64,000 nt of DNA from Anaerolineae bacterium (GTDB taxonomy: Bacteria; Chloroflexota; Anaerolineae; Anaerolineales; Anaerolineaceae). How positions within the stretch are numbered: the first letter of the stretch is position 1; every line of letters starts with the position of its first letter. The stretch spans positions 124,001-188,000 of the forward strand of contig JABLXC010000001.1 of assembly GCA_013178185.1 (NCBI GenBank), written 5' to 3'. Under the pieces are notes generated by a model. That model was not told the DNA's origin. It made no database searches and worked only from the letters and a program-made list of their open reading frames with translations. A program made the translations under genes and the position numbers. This document shows positions 8,048 through 16,118 of the stretch, piece after piece.

Positions 8048-9835
8048 ATGAAACGATTGGGTGCAATTCTGCTTGCAGGCATGCTGCTTCTCATCTTCCC
8101 GCTGCAGGCCGCTGCGCAGGGAATGGAGAGACAGGCCGGACGTCTGGCCGCTCCGCTGGCGGCTGCGGGGGTCGAGTTGACTCCGGCAAGCGCAGAAAAA
8201 TGGGAAAGGCCTGATACAGTGGTCGCCTATACGATGACGATTCGCAACAGTGGAAGCGATGCCGATACGTACAATATTGCGATTTCAGGGAACGTCTGGA
8301 ATAGCTGGCTGAGCACTTCTCAGGCGGCTGGGCTGGCGGCCGGGGCGTCTGCAACCTTTACGGTCTTTGTGGCGGTGCCCGCCAGTGCCAACACCGGCGA
8401 TAGCGATACGGTCACTGTCACGGTGACTTCGGCTACAGCGCCAAATCCATCTGCCAGCGCAGCGCTAACGACCCGAGCGGTGCCGCCCACAGCGACCCCG
8501 CCGGCGGCGGTCACCCGCCCGCTGGTGGTCGTCCAGTCCTATTCCACCGGAACGGATTCGCTCACCGCCGGGCAGGAGTTCACCCTCTCGGTTAACCTGG
8601 CCAACCTTGGGCAGGGCGCGGCTTCCAACGTCCTGGCGGCGTTCGAGAGCAGCGACTTTTTGCCGAGGGATACTGGCGGCGTTCAGGCGGTCACCAGCCT
8701 TGCCGCCGGGACGAACATCAATCTTTCGCAGCCGATGACGGCCAGCCGTGACCTGGTTGGAAAGTCCCTAGGGACAATCACGACCAGGATCAGCTACCTG
8801 GACAGCGCCGGGACATCCTATAGCGAGACTTTTACCCTCACCATCAACTTGAAAACGGCGAGCTACTCCGGCCCGGCGCGCCCGACCGCCACGCCGACTA
8901 CGGCCCCCCGGCCAAAGCTGATTATCAATAGTTATAAGACGGATGTTGACCCGCTGCAACCAGGCACCGTCTTTAACCTTGAGTTGGATGTGCAAAATCA
9001 GGGGAATGCAGAGGCGCGCGGAGTTACCATGGTGCTGGGCGGCAGCTCCGGCGGAGGGGTAGATTCTTCGACGCCAGGACCTTCTGGCGGCGTGCAAGGC
9101 GGCTCCAGCAGCCTGGATAATTTTGCTCCACTGGACCGCTCGAATGTGGTCTTCCTGGGGGACCTGGCGACAGGGGGAAACCTGCTTGCCTCTCAAAAAC
9201 TGATCGTCAACGTCAATACCCAACCAGGGGCGTACCCACTCAAGATTTCGTTCGTCTATAACGACTCGCGTGGCAGCTCTGTCGTTGACGACCAGATCAT
9301 CACCCTGCTGGTGTACACGCTGCCGAATATCGAGGTTAGTTTTTATCGCGAACCGGGCGCTTTTTTTGCCAACCAGCCCAACCCGCTGCCGTTGCAGGTG
9401 ACCAACCTGGGGCGCAAAGCGACAGTGTTGGGAAATATGAAGGTCAGCGCGCCAGGCGCCGAGATTCAAAATGGCGTCAGCCTGGTGGGGGCGCTGGAAC
9501 CGGGCGGGTATTTCACTGTGGATGCAGAAATCATTCCCACGCTTGCGGGCGTGCTGGAGCTGGAAATTTCGATCAATTATACGGATGATTTTAACCAGGC
9601 GCGCACGATTACCCAAAAACTTCCCATCGTGGTGCAAGAAATGCCCACCCCCTCCCCGGAGGAGCTGGCCATGATGAGCGGTGCAGAGCCGCTGCCTGCG
9701 GCCAATGAAACGTTCTGGCAAAAGGTTGTGCGCTTTTTCAAAGGGCTGATCGGGTTAGACAGCGCGGCAGAGACGACGCCTTCTGGTCCGCTGCCGGTTG
9801 AGCCCCTGCCGGGTAAACCGCTGCCGCCAGGCTGA
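8048..9835 (+). CDS. Secreted CARDB/NEW3-type repeat protein, probable ABC exporter partner
   Basis: A 595-residue extracytoplasmic protein. An N-terminal signal peptide (about residues 1-24, ending LQAAAQG) is followed by at least three Ig-like beta repeats of the CARDB/NEW3 sort. Two of them begin alike, with VVVQSYSTGTDSLTAGQEF and LIINSYKTDVDPLQPGTVF. They are separated by Pro/Thr-rich linkers (TPTTAPRPK). The C-terminus carries a PLP-x-EPLPG-x-PLPPG repeat. It sits between the ATPase and permease genes of an ABC system, the place where a periplasmic adaptor is usually encoded, so it may act as the surface partner of the transporter. No enzymatic motif is seen. Confidence 0.75.
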   Translation: MKRLGAILLAGMLLLIFPLQAAAQGMERQAGRLAAPLAAAGVELTPASAEKWERPDTVVAYTMTIRNSGSDADTYNIAISGNVWNSWLSTSQAAGLAAGASATFTVFVAVPASANTGDSDTVTVTVTSATAPNPSASAALTTRAVPPTATPPAAVTRPLVVVQSYSTGTDSLTAGQEFTLSVNLANLGQGAASNVLAAFESSDFLPRDTGGVQAVTSLAAGTNINLSQPMTASRDLVGKSLGTITTRISYLDSAGTSYSETFTLTINLKTASYSGPARPTATPTTAPRPKLIINSYKTDVDPLQPGTVFNLELDVQNQGNAEARGVTMVLGGSSGGGVDSSTPGPSGGVQGGSSSLDNFAPLDRSNVVFLGDLATGGNLLASQKLIVNVNTQPGAYPLKISFVYNDSRGSSVVDDQIITLLVYTLPNIEVSFYREPGAFFANQPNPLPLQVTNLGRKATVLGNMKVSAPGAEIQNGVSLVGALEPGGYFTVDAEIIPTLAGVLELEISINYTDDFNQARTITQKLPIVVQEMPTPSPEELAMMSGAEPLPAANETFWQKVVRFFKGLIGLDSAAETTPSGPLPVEPLPGKPLPPG

Positions 9836-9867
9836 GCGGAGGCGCGCTAAAAAAGCATACAAACGGG

Positions 9868-11181
9868 ATGAAACTTTTAGACCTGCTGCGTATGATTGTT
9901 GATAACCTCAACCGGCGGAAAAGCCGGGTGGCTCTCACTGCCGTGGGGGTGGTGATCGGCACTGCTTCTGTTGTGCTGTTGATCTCGCTTGCAAACGGCA
10001 TGCAACGGAATACCGCCAGCCAGATTGGGAATATGGGCGACCTGACCACCATCTACGTTTACCCCGGTATGCCAATGGAAGTTAGCGCTCGCGCGGGCGG
10101 CGGGGGGATGGGTGCGCCTCTCGAAAACCCGTTGAACAGCGATGCCATCGAGCAAATCAGCGCGTTGCCAGGGATCGAGCAGATTATCCCGCGCGCCGAC
10201 CTGATGGCCGGTTCGACGATCAAATTTGGAAAGCTGGAGACCTGGGCAGCCATTGTTGGGCTTCCTATCCAGGACGCTGGCATTTTAGGATACACAGCGA
10301 AAGAAGGGACGACCCAGCTCGAGCGCGGCGCCGCCATCCTTGGGGGGTGGGCGGCGAAGAACTTTTATGATCCATCCCTACGACCTGGGCAGGAACCGCC
10401 CCCGCCACCCGACCTGGTTGGCCAGCAGGTGCGCGTAGTGATCTTCAAGTATTCGGAAGACGGCCAGGAGATTCGAAAAACCTATACCTTCCGCATCGCG
10501 GGGGTATTAACCGAGGCGCGGGCAGAAGCGGACAACTGGTTGCTGGTGCGGATGGACGACCTGGTCCCGATGAATGAATGGGCGACCGGGCAGCGCGCTA
10601 ATTACAAGCGGAACGGGTATAACCAGCTCATCGTCAAAGCAAGCAGCGTGGAGACGGTGGTGGACCTGACCAAACAGATTACCGAGATGGGATATATGGC
10701 CTGGACCCCCCAGGACGTGGTGCAGGGCATGAACAGCCTTTTTACCATCATCCAGGTGATCTTCGGCGGGATCGGCGCGATTGCGCTGCTGGTGGCGGCG
10801 ATCGGAATTGCCAATACGATGACGATGGCGATACTGGAACGCACGCGCGAGATAGGCCTGATGAAAGCCATCGGGGCCTCAAACCGGGACGTACTCAGCA
10901 TCTTCCTGGGGGAGGCTGCTGGGATCGGCCTGGTGGGCGGGCTGGGCGGGGTGCTGCTCGGATGGGGTGGGGGCAAGATGCTCAACCTTGTCCTTCTGCG
11001 TACTTTGACCACCCAGGCAGCCGAAAGCGGTGGGCTGCCGCCCACGGTGGCGGTTTACACGCCGGTCTGGCTGCCGATTTTTGCTGTTCTCTTTGCGGCA
11101 GTCATTGGGTTGCTTTCGGGATTGTACCCGGCGCTTCGGGCAGCCACGCTTGAACCGGTGATGGCTTTGAAATATGAATGA
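9868..11181 (+). CDS. ABC transporter permease, MacB/FtsX family
   Basis: A 437-residue membrane protein with the MacB topology: one helix near the N-terminus (RVALTAVGVVIGTASVVLLI), a large extracytoplasmic MacB-PCD domain (about residues 50-290), then the FtsX domain with three helices. The diagnostic cytoplasmic stretch ERTREIGLMKAIGAS (about 321-335) follows the second helix. It is the membrane partner of the ATPase at 7316-8029. In MacB-type systems this works as a mechanotransmitter rather than a channel. A weak terminator follows. Confidence 0.9.
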   Translation: MKLLDLLRMIVDNLNRRKSRVALTAVGVVIGTASVVLLISLANGMQRNTASQIGNMGDLTTIYVYPGMPMEVSARAGGGGMGAPLENPLNSDAIEQISALPGIEQIIPRADLMAGSTIKFGKLETWAAIVGLPIQDAGILGYTAKEGTTQLERGAAILGGWAAKNFYDPSLRPGQEPPPPPDLVGQQVRVVIFKYSEDGQEIRKTYTFRIAGVLTEARAEADNWLLVRMDDLVPMNEWATGQRANYKRNGYNQLIVKASSVETVVDLTKQITEMGYMAWTPQDVVQGMNSLFTIIQVIFGGIGAIALLVAAIGIANTMTMAILERTREIGLMKAIGASNRDVLSIFLGEAAGIGLVGGLGGVLLGWGGGKMLNLVLLRTLTTQAAESGGLPPTVAVYTPVWLPIFAVLFAAVIGLLSGLYPALRAATLEPVMALKYE

Positions 11182-11203
11182 GGATAAGAAACGCTCAGGC
11201 ACG

Positions 11204-11242
11204 AAAATGGCCTTGCAATCTTGAAAAGGGCATTTTATTTTT
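11204..11242 (+). terminator. Probable intrinsic terminator after the MacB-type permease gene
   Basis: AAAATGGCC (11204-11212) pairs with GGGCATTTT (11228-11236) with one mismatch, followed by ATTTTT. It ends the YIP1-ABC operon. Confidence 0.5.
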
Positions 11243-11313
11243 CCTAAAAACCACTACAATAGAAGACAGGGATGAGTAAACATAGGGGTTTGCCGGGATT
11301 TTAACCGTAGCAG

Positions 11314-13284
11314 ATGCAAACCAAAAAAAATACCAATCAGACGGCGGCGCGTGTTTTAGCCCTTTATTTTGTGTTGTCTGTCCTCTGGTTTATCGGGACG
11401 GATTATTGGCTTTTTACCTCCGTGGATGACATCAATCAATATGTGCGTTGGGATCGTTACGGCGATGTTGTCTTTATCCTGGGGGGTGGGGCGCTGCTGT
11501 TGGTGTTTTTGGCGCGCGAACTGCGCCGCAGCGAGGCCGCTCAAGAAGAGCTGGAAGAGAGCCAGACGAGATACCGCTACCTTTTTGAGAACTCTCCCTT
11601 CTCACTGTGGGAGGAGGATTTCTCGAAAGTAAAACAAAAGATTGATGCGCTCTGCCTGCAGGGGGTGGAAGATATTCAGGTTTATTTTGAAGCGCACCCC
11701 GAAACCATTTATCAATACATTGCCGACATTCACGTCCTGGATGTCAACCAGGCCACAGTCGTCATGTACCGCGCCGCCAACCGCGAAGAACTGCTGGGGA
11801 GCTTGCAGCGCATCGCGCCGGAAGACTGTCAGGCAATTTGGCTGCGGGAATTTTTAGCCCTGGCGAGAAATGAGGCAGCGTTCGAGACGCATGGCGTCAA
11901 CGCCCGCCTGGATGGCGAGCGTTTTGACATTCTGTTGCGGTGGCAGGTGGTTCCGGGGCATGAGAAGGATTACGGCCGGGTGATCGTCTCGATTGTGGAT
12001 ATTACCGAACAAAAGAGAGCCGAGGAATTATTGCGAAGCGCGGAGGTGCGTTACCGCACGATGGTTGAACAGATCTCAGCGGTGATTTATGTTGACCGGG
12101 TGGATAAGCACAGTTCAAACATCTATTCCAGCCCTATGATCGAAACCCTGACCGGTTATACCCCGCAGGAATGGTTGTCCGATCCGGAGTTGTGGTCGCG
12201 AATCGTCCATCTGGACGACCGCGCCAGAGTAATGGAGCGCAACGAACAATCAAACCTGACCGGCGAACCGTTCGATATGGAATATCGTCTGGTGCGAAAA
12301 GACGGCAGCGTGATTTGGGTACGCGATCAGGCTGTGATGATTTGGGACGAGCAGACCCACGGGCCGGTGTGGCAAGGGGTGCTCACCGATATCTCCGCCC
12401 GCAAGCGGGCCGAAGAAGCCCTGCAACAGAGCGAGGCGCGCTTTCGCCTGCTGCTGGAGAGCCAGGGCGAGGGCACATTACTATTTAATCTGGTGGGGGA
12501 AATCGTGTTTGTCAATCCGGCTGCAGAAGAGCTGTTTGGTGTGCGGGCCGGCGCGCTGGTCAGTTCCAACCTGCGGGAATACCTTTCTCCTGAAGAAGCC
12601 AACCGGTTGGTGGACAAAGCGCGCGCCACACCACGCGGCCAGAGCACTTCGGTTGAAATTACCATCCAGCCCCGCGAAGGAGAAAAACGATGGTTGCTGG
12701 CAACGCTTTCCCCGTGGTATGAAGCTGAGGGGCAAATCGCAGGCGGGCTGGCGATCTGTCGAGATATCACGGCGCACAAAAACACAGAGCGCAAGCTGCG
12801 CTACCAGAGCACGCATGACATCCTTACCGGCCTGTACAACCGCCGATATTTTGAAGCACGGCTGCGCGAGATGGAGCAGGAAAACGTTTTTCCGCTCAGC
12901 CTGGGTGTGGCAGATGTGGATGGCCTGAAACAGGTCAACGACCAGTATGGCCACACGGTGGGAGACCGCTTGCTCAAGCGAATGGCGGCCGTTTTCAGGA
13001 ATGCAGTGCGCCGGGGCGATATCGTCGCTCGCCTGGGCGGAGATGAATTCGTCATTCTGCTGCCCAACGCCGATGAGAGCGCTGCCCAAAAGGTGCTGGA
13101 CCGCCTGCACGATCTTCTAGAGGTTGAGAACAGCCAGAGCACCGAAGCGCCCATCCGGGTATCGATCGGTTTTGCCACTGCCAGGGAGGCGGAGGCGGCC
13201 GCGCTGCTGTTTCACCAGGCAGACCAGTCTATGTACGCCGAAAAAGCCCTCCGCAGGCAGGCTGGCCTCTACAAGAGCGCCTGA
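11314..13284 (+). CDS. Membrane-bound PAS-GGDEF diguanylate cyclase
   Basis: Likely synthesises cyclic di-GMP in response to a sensed signal. Two N-terminal helices (about residues 13-33 and 49-67) anchor it. Three PAS-like regions follow (about 85-235, 240-365, 372-490), the second with a clear PAS-PAC ending (RKDGSVIWVRDQA, LTDISARKRAEE). The C-terminal GGDEF domain (about 495-656) has an intact GGDEF at 575-579 and an RRGD motif five residues before it, matching the RxxD inhibitory site. Hence an active, product-inhibited cyclase is expected. It is monocistronic: terminators lie on both sides and the tRNA-Arg promoter begins 11 bases after the stop. Confidence 0.92.
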   Translation: MQTKKNTNQTAARVLALYFVLSVLWFIGTDYWLFTSVDDINQYVRWDRYGDVVFILGGGALLLVFLARELRRSEAAQEELEESQTRYRYLFENSPFSLWEEDFSKVKQKIDALCLQGVEDIQVYFEAHPETIYQYIADIHVLDVNQATVVMYRAANREELLGSLQRIAPEDCQAIWLREFLALARNEAAFETHGVNARLDGERFDILLRWQVVPGHEKDYGRVIVSIVDITEQKRAEELLRSAEVRYRTMVEQISAVIYVDRVDKHSSNIYSSPMIETLTGYTPQEWLSDPELWSRIVHLDDRARVMERNEQSNLTGEPFDMEYRLVRKDGSVIWVRDQAVMIWDEQTHGPVWQGVLTDISARKRAEEALQQSEARFRLLLESQGEGTLLFNLVGEIVFVNPAAEELFGVRAGALVSSNLREYLSPEEANRLVDKARATPRGQSTSVEITIQPREGEKRWLLATLSPWYEAEGQIAGGLAICRDITAHKNTERKLRYQSTHDILTGLYNRRYFEARLREMEQENVFPLSLGVADVDGLKQVNDQYGHTVGDRLLKRMAAVFRNAVRRGDIVARLGGDEFVILLPNADESAAQKVLDRLHDLLEVENSQSTEAPIRVSIGFATAREAEAAALLFHQADQSMYAEKALRRQAGLYKSA

Positions 13285-13294
13285 AAGATGCGCC

Positions 13295-13323
13295 TTGACG
13301 TTTGAACAACTCTGGGTTATATT
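13295..13323 (+). promoter_or_regulatory. Promoter of tRNA-Arg
   Basis: TTGACG (13295-13300), a 17-base spacer and TATATT (13318-13323). The predicted start is near 13330, four bases before the mature tRNA. Confidence 0.75.
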
Positions 13324-13333
13324 AAAATCGCTT

Positions 13334-13407
13334 GCCCTCGTAGCTCAAATGGACAGAGCGTTTGCTTGCGGAGCAAAAGGCTGCAGATTCGAGTTCTGCC
13401 GGGGGCA
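13334..13407 (+). tRNA. tRNA-Arg (anticodon GCG)
   Basis: Full cloverleaf: acceptor GCCCTCG/CGGGGGC with one G-T pair, D stem GCTC/GAGC, anticodon stem TTTGC/GCAAA around loop TTGCGGA giving anticodon GCG, five-base variable loop, T stem GCAGA/TCTGC with loop TTCGAGT, discriminator A. CCA is not encoded. GCG reads CGC and CGU codons; many bacteria use an A34 (inosine) tRNA for this box, so an unmodified GCG Arg tRNA is a small peculiarity. Confidence 0.95.
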
Positions 13408-13416
13408 CTCTTCCGC

Positions 13417-13438
13417 AAACCTCGCAAGAGGTTTTTTT
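13417..13438 (+). terminator. Terminator of tRNA-Arg
   Basis: AAACCTC-GCAA-GAGGTTT stem-loop (13417-13434) running into a T tract. Confidence 0.85.
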
Positions 13439-13626
13439 GTTTAAAATCCAGGGGAGATGCGCCCCTGCCTTGAGGCGCTTAAGATCATTGCCTGGGCCAG
13501 CCTGAAATTTTTACAAACCCGCCGCATTTCTTGGGTGACTGTTCCAGAGCTGGTAAAGGGGCAAAAAGATTTTTTCCCTTGCCCAAAAAGCGGATGAGGT
13601 GAAACTTTCGGCCACGACCGCCCTTT

Positions 13627-13694
13627 GTTGTTTCGAGTGAGCGAAGCCCCGGATGATTTGCGAAGCGTTGGGTATACTGCGCAATCGAAACAAC
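13627..13694. repeat. Ten-base inverted repeat spanning 68 bases in a non-coding region
   Basis: GTTGTTTCGA (13627-13636) and TCGAAACAAC (13685-13694) are perfect inverted copies. They lie inside the 345-base gap between the tRNA-Arg terminator and the response regulator gene, which otherwise holds no supported gene. It may be an extended RNA hairpin or a small mobile-element remnant. No target duplication was seen. Confidence 0.4.
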
Positions 13695-13768
13695 ACGCCG
13701 TGATGTACGTCATCGCAGCCACACTTACACGCCTTCGGAACGATCACATGCGCTGCAATCGCTGGGAT

Positions 13769-13774
13769 TATAAT
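13769..13774 (+). promoter_or_regulatory. -10 element suggesting a near-leaderless transcript for the response regulator
   Basis: Consensus TATAAT ends 11 bases before the ATG at 13786, placing the start of transcription about 5 bases before the start codon. No Shine-Dalgarno sequence is present. A -35 element is not obvious. Confidence 0.4.
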
Positions 13775-13785
13775 TAATATGTGCT

Positions 13786-14487
13786 ATGGCAAAACGAATC
13801 CTCCTCGTAGATGACGACGCTCTGATGCGCCGCAGCCTGACGTTTCACCTGGAACAGGCTGGTTACCAGGTCAACGCGGCGGCCAGCGCCGAGGACGCCC
13901 TGGGCATGGCGCAGCGAGTTTCTCCGGACCTGGTGTTGTTGGATATTGGACTGCCCGGCATGGATGGGCTGGACGCACTGCGCCGCCTGAAAGGCCAGTT
14001 CGATATTCCGGTGATCTTCCTCACCGCCCGCCGAAGGGAGTTGGATGAAGTTCTGGGTTTGGAGCTTGGGGCGGACGATTACATTACCAAGCCCTTCGAT
14101 GTTGACGTGCTGCTGGCGCACATCAAGGCGGTGCTGCGACGCTTCGAAGGTGCCCGCTCTCCTGCAAACCTGGCACCGGCCAGCATAACGGTCGGCGACA
14201 TCACCATCGATCCGCTTTCCCGCCAATGCATTGTGGCCGGGAAGCCTGTCAGCCTGGCGAGGCGCGAATTTGATCTGCTGCACACGCTGGCGCTGGAACC
14301 CAACCGGGTTTTTTCGGTGGACGAATTACTGGGGCGGGTATGGGGCGCTGAATTCATCGGCCAGCCCCAGGTGGTCTATGTTCACATCCGCTGGTTGCGC
14401 GAAAAAATTGAAGCCGACCCCAGGCGTCCCGAAAGATTGATCACCGTGAGAGGCGTTGGATACAAACTGACGCCCAAAGAGGTCTGA
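13786..14487 (+). CDS. OmpR/PhoB-family response regulator
   Basis: DNA-binding two-component regulator. The receiver domain (1-118) has the acidic pair D9-D10, the phospho-acceptor D53 (LLDIGLPG), T81 in FLTARR and the conserved Lys in YITKPF (about 103). The C-terminal winged helix (about 130-230) shows LARREFDLLHTLALEPNRV and the VYVHIRWLREKIE recognition-helix region, ending RGVGYKL. Length is normal (233). The stop overlaps the start of the kinase gene (TGATG), so the pair is translationally coupled. The HtrA protease and MscS genes downstream are the obvious candidate targets. Confidence 0.95.
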   Translation: MAKRILLVDDDALMRRSLTFHLEQAGYQVNAAASAEDALGMAQRVSPDLVLLDIGLPGMDGLDALRRLKGQFDIPVIFLTARRRELDEVLGLELGADDYITKPFDVDVLLAHIKAVLRRFEGARSPANLAPASITVGDITIDPLSRQCIVAGKPVSLARREFDLLHTLALEPNRVFSVDELLGRVWGAEFIGQPQVVYVHIRWLREKIEADPRRPERLITVRGVGYKLTPKEV

Positions 14488-15914
14488 TGTTCCGTACCCT
14501 GCGCGACCGCCTGATCTTAAGTCATGTCTTGCCCCTGCTTGTCATTATCCCGGTGATGGGGCTGGTGCTCATTTACGTGTTGGAAACCCAATATCTCATC
14601 CCGCGTCTGGCGCGCAACCTGTTGGGCGACGCACGACTATTTTCCGAAATCACACGAGCGGAATACACTTTTTGGGGCAGCCCGGTGTTCTTTGAGCGGC
14701 TCCTCAGCCGCGTCGAGATGGATCCTTCGATCCGGGTGATGTTTCTCAGCCCGCGCGGCGACCTGCTCTTTTCCAGCGATCCGGCCGATGAACAGCGCCT
14801 GGATCAGGTTTTATCGCTGCCCGCGCTGGCGCAAGTCCGGCAGGGCAATGAAGTCATCACCATGCAGTACAGCAGCGTGTTAATGTTCACAGACATTATT
14901 GACGTGTTCACGCCGGTGCTGGGCCCCAACGGGCAAGCGATCGGTATCGTGCGGGTCTCTTACCGCGTGGCTTCTTCCTCAGACCTGCTGCCCTCTGTGC
15001 GTAATGTCATCGTCGTCATCCTGTTGATTGGGCTAGGATTGGGTCTCATCCTGAGTCTCATTTTGGCAATGAACATCGGTAAGCCCATTCGCAGCGTCAC
15101 CCAGGCCATTTATGACCTGGCGCAAGGCAGCCGCAGCCAGCCGCTGGCCGAGCAAGGACCGCGCGAACTGCGGGCGCAAATCCGGGCAATCAACTACCTG
15201 GTCGAACGTCTGGCGAGCCTGGAACAATCGCGCCGTCAACTGCTGGCCAACCTGGTGCACGAATTAGGACGGCCGCTTGGCGCGCTGCATTCTGCCAGCC
15301 AGGCGCTAACGCGCGGGGCAGGCAAAGACCCTCAACTATTGCAAGATCTGGCCGCCGGGATGAACGAGCAAATCGCGCAAATGCAAGAGGTTCTCAACGA
15401 CCTGGCGCAACTGCACGATCAGATCGCGGGCACCATAGCGCTGAAACGCGAGCTCACGCCAGCAAGAGAGTGGTTGTTACGCGCCCTGCTGCCCTGGCAG
15501 GAAGCCGCGCGTGAAAAAGGCCTGCACTGGATAACCGAAATTCCTACCGAACTACCTGATTTGATGATTGATCCAGGCCGCATGACGCAGGCTGTTGGTA
15601 ACCTGGCGAGCAACGCCGTCAAATACACCTCCAAAGGCGGCTCTGTAACTGTCTCCGCGGGCAGCCAGAACGGCGAGTTTTGGATTTGCTTTCAGGATAC
15701 CGGCGTAGGGATTGCCCCCGAAGACCAGCAAAAGATTTTTACGCCCTTCTTTCGCAGCAATCAGGGCAGACGCATCAAAGAGGGCATGGGGCTAGGTTTG
15801 ACCATCGCGCACGACCTGGTCGCAGCGCACGGTGGGCGGATCGAACTGGAAAGCGCCGTTGGCGACGGCAGCCGGTTTACGATCTGGATCCCGCTGAACC
15901 TGCAGCGCCCCTGA
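14487..15914 (+). CDS. Membrane sensor histidine kinase
   Basis: A 475-residue sensor kinase, partner of the regulator upstream with a one-base overlap. A first helix (about residues 13-33) and a second (about 172-195) bracket an extracytoplasmic sensor of about 135 residues; a HAMP region follows (about 195-250). The HisKA motif has phospho-acceptor H258 in NLVHELGRP. The ATPase domain has the N box NLASNAVKYT, G1 DTGVGIAPED, F box FTPFF and G2 GMGLGLTIAHDL. In the H box the usual Arg/Lys after the Glu-Leu is GRPLGALH, still consistent with an active kinase. An extracytoplasmic signal such as envelope damage is inferred from the neighbouring protease. Confidence 0.94.
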   Translation: MFRTLRDRLILSHVLPLLVIIPVMGLVLIYVLETQYLIPRLARNLLGDARLFSEITRAEYTFWGSPVFFERLLSRVEMDPSIRVMFLSPRGDLLFSSDPADEQRLDQVLSLPALAQVRQGNEVITMQYSSVLMFTDIIDVFTPVLGPNGQAIGIVRVSYRVASSSDLLPSVRNVIVVILLIGLGLGLILSLILAMNIGKPIRSVTQAIYDLAQGSRSQPLAEQGPRELRAQIRAINYLVERLASLEQSRRQLLANLVHELGRPLGALHSASQALTRGAGKDPQLLQDLAAGMNEQIAQMQEVLNDLAQLHDQIAGTIALKRELTPAREWLLRALLPWQEAAREKGLHWITEIPTELPDLMIDPGRMTQAVGNLASNAVKYTSKGGSVTVSAGSQNGEFWICFQDTGVGIAPEDQQKIFTPFFRSNQGRRIKEGMGLGLTIAHDLVAAHGGRIELESAVGDGSRFTIWIPLNLQRP

Positions 15915-16118
15915 AACCTCGCCAGCCCCTGATTAATTCTTCCCAATCTCCATAAAAATCCAGAAGCGCCATTTCCTTTAGGTTTTCTTAAGGTCAGTAT
16001 ATACGGGGTTTAAAGACGCCAGAGCGCTGACGGCGTATGATATTCGCTGAAAGTTCATCCTGTCTGCTGAGAGCTGCTGCGCTGGCAGTTCCCGGCAGGC
16101 ATATTTTGGAGGCAAAAT

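Noticed and set aside
8768-9721. Minus-strand frame of 317 residues inside the secreted repeat protein gene
   Set aside because: Shadow of a gene with signal peptide and repeat structure; His- and Arg-rich translation without any motif.
13441-13747. Two overlapping minus-strand frames (93 and 78 residues) after tRNA-Arg
   Set aside because: They share the same DNA in different frames, contain the inverted repeat and show no protein character.
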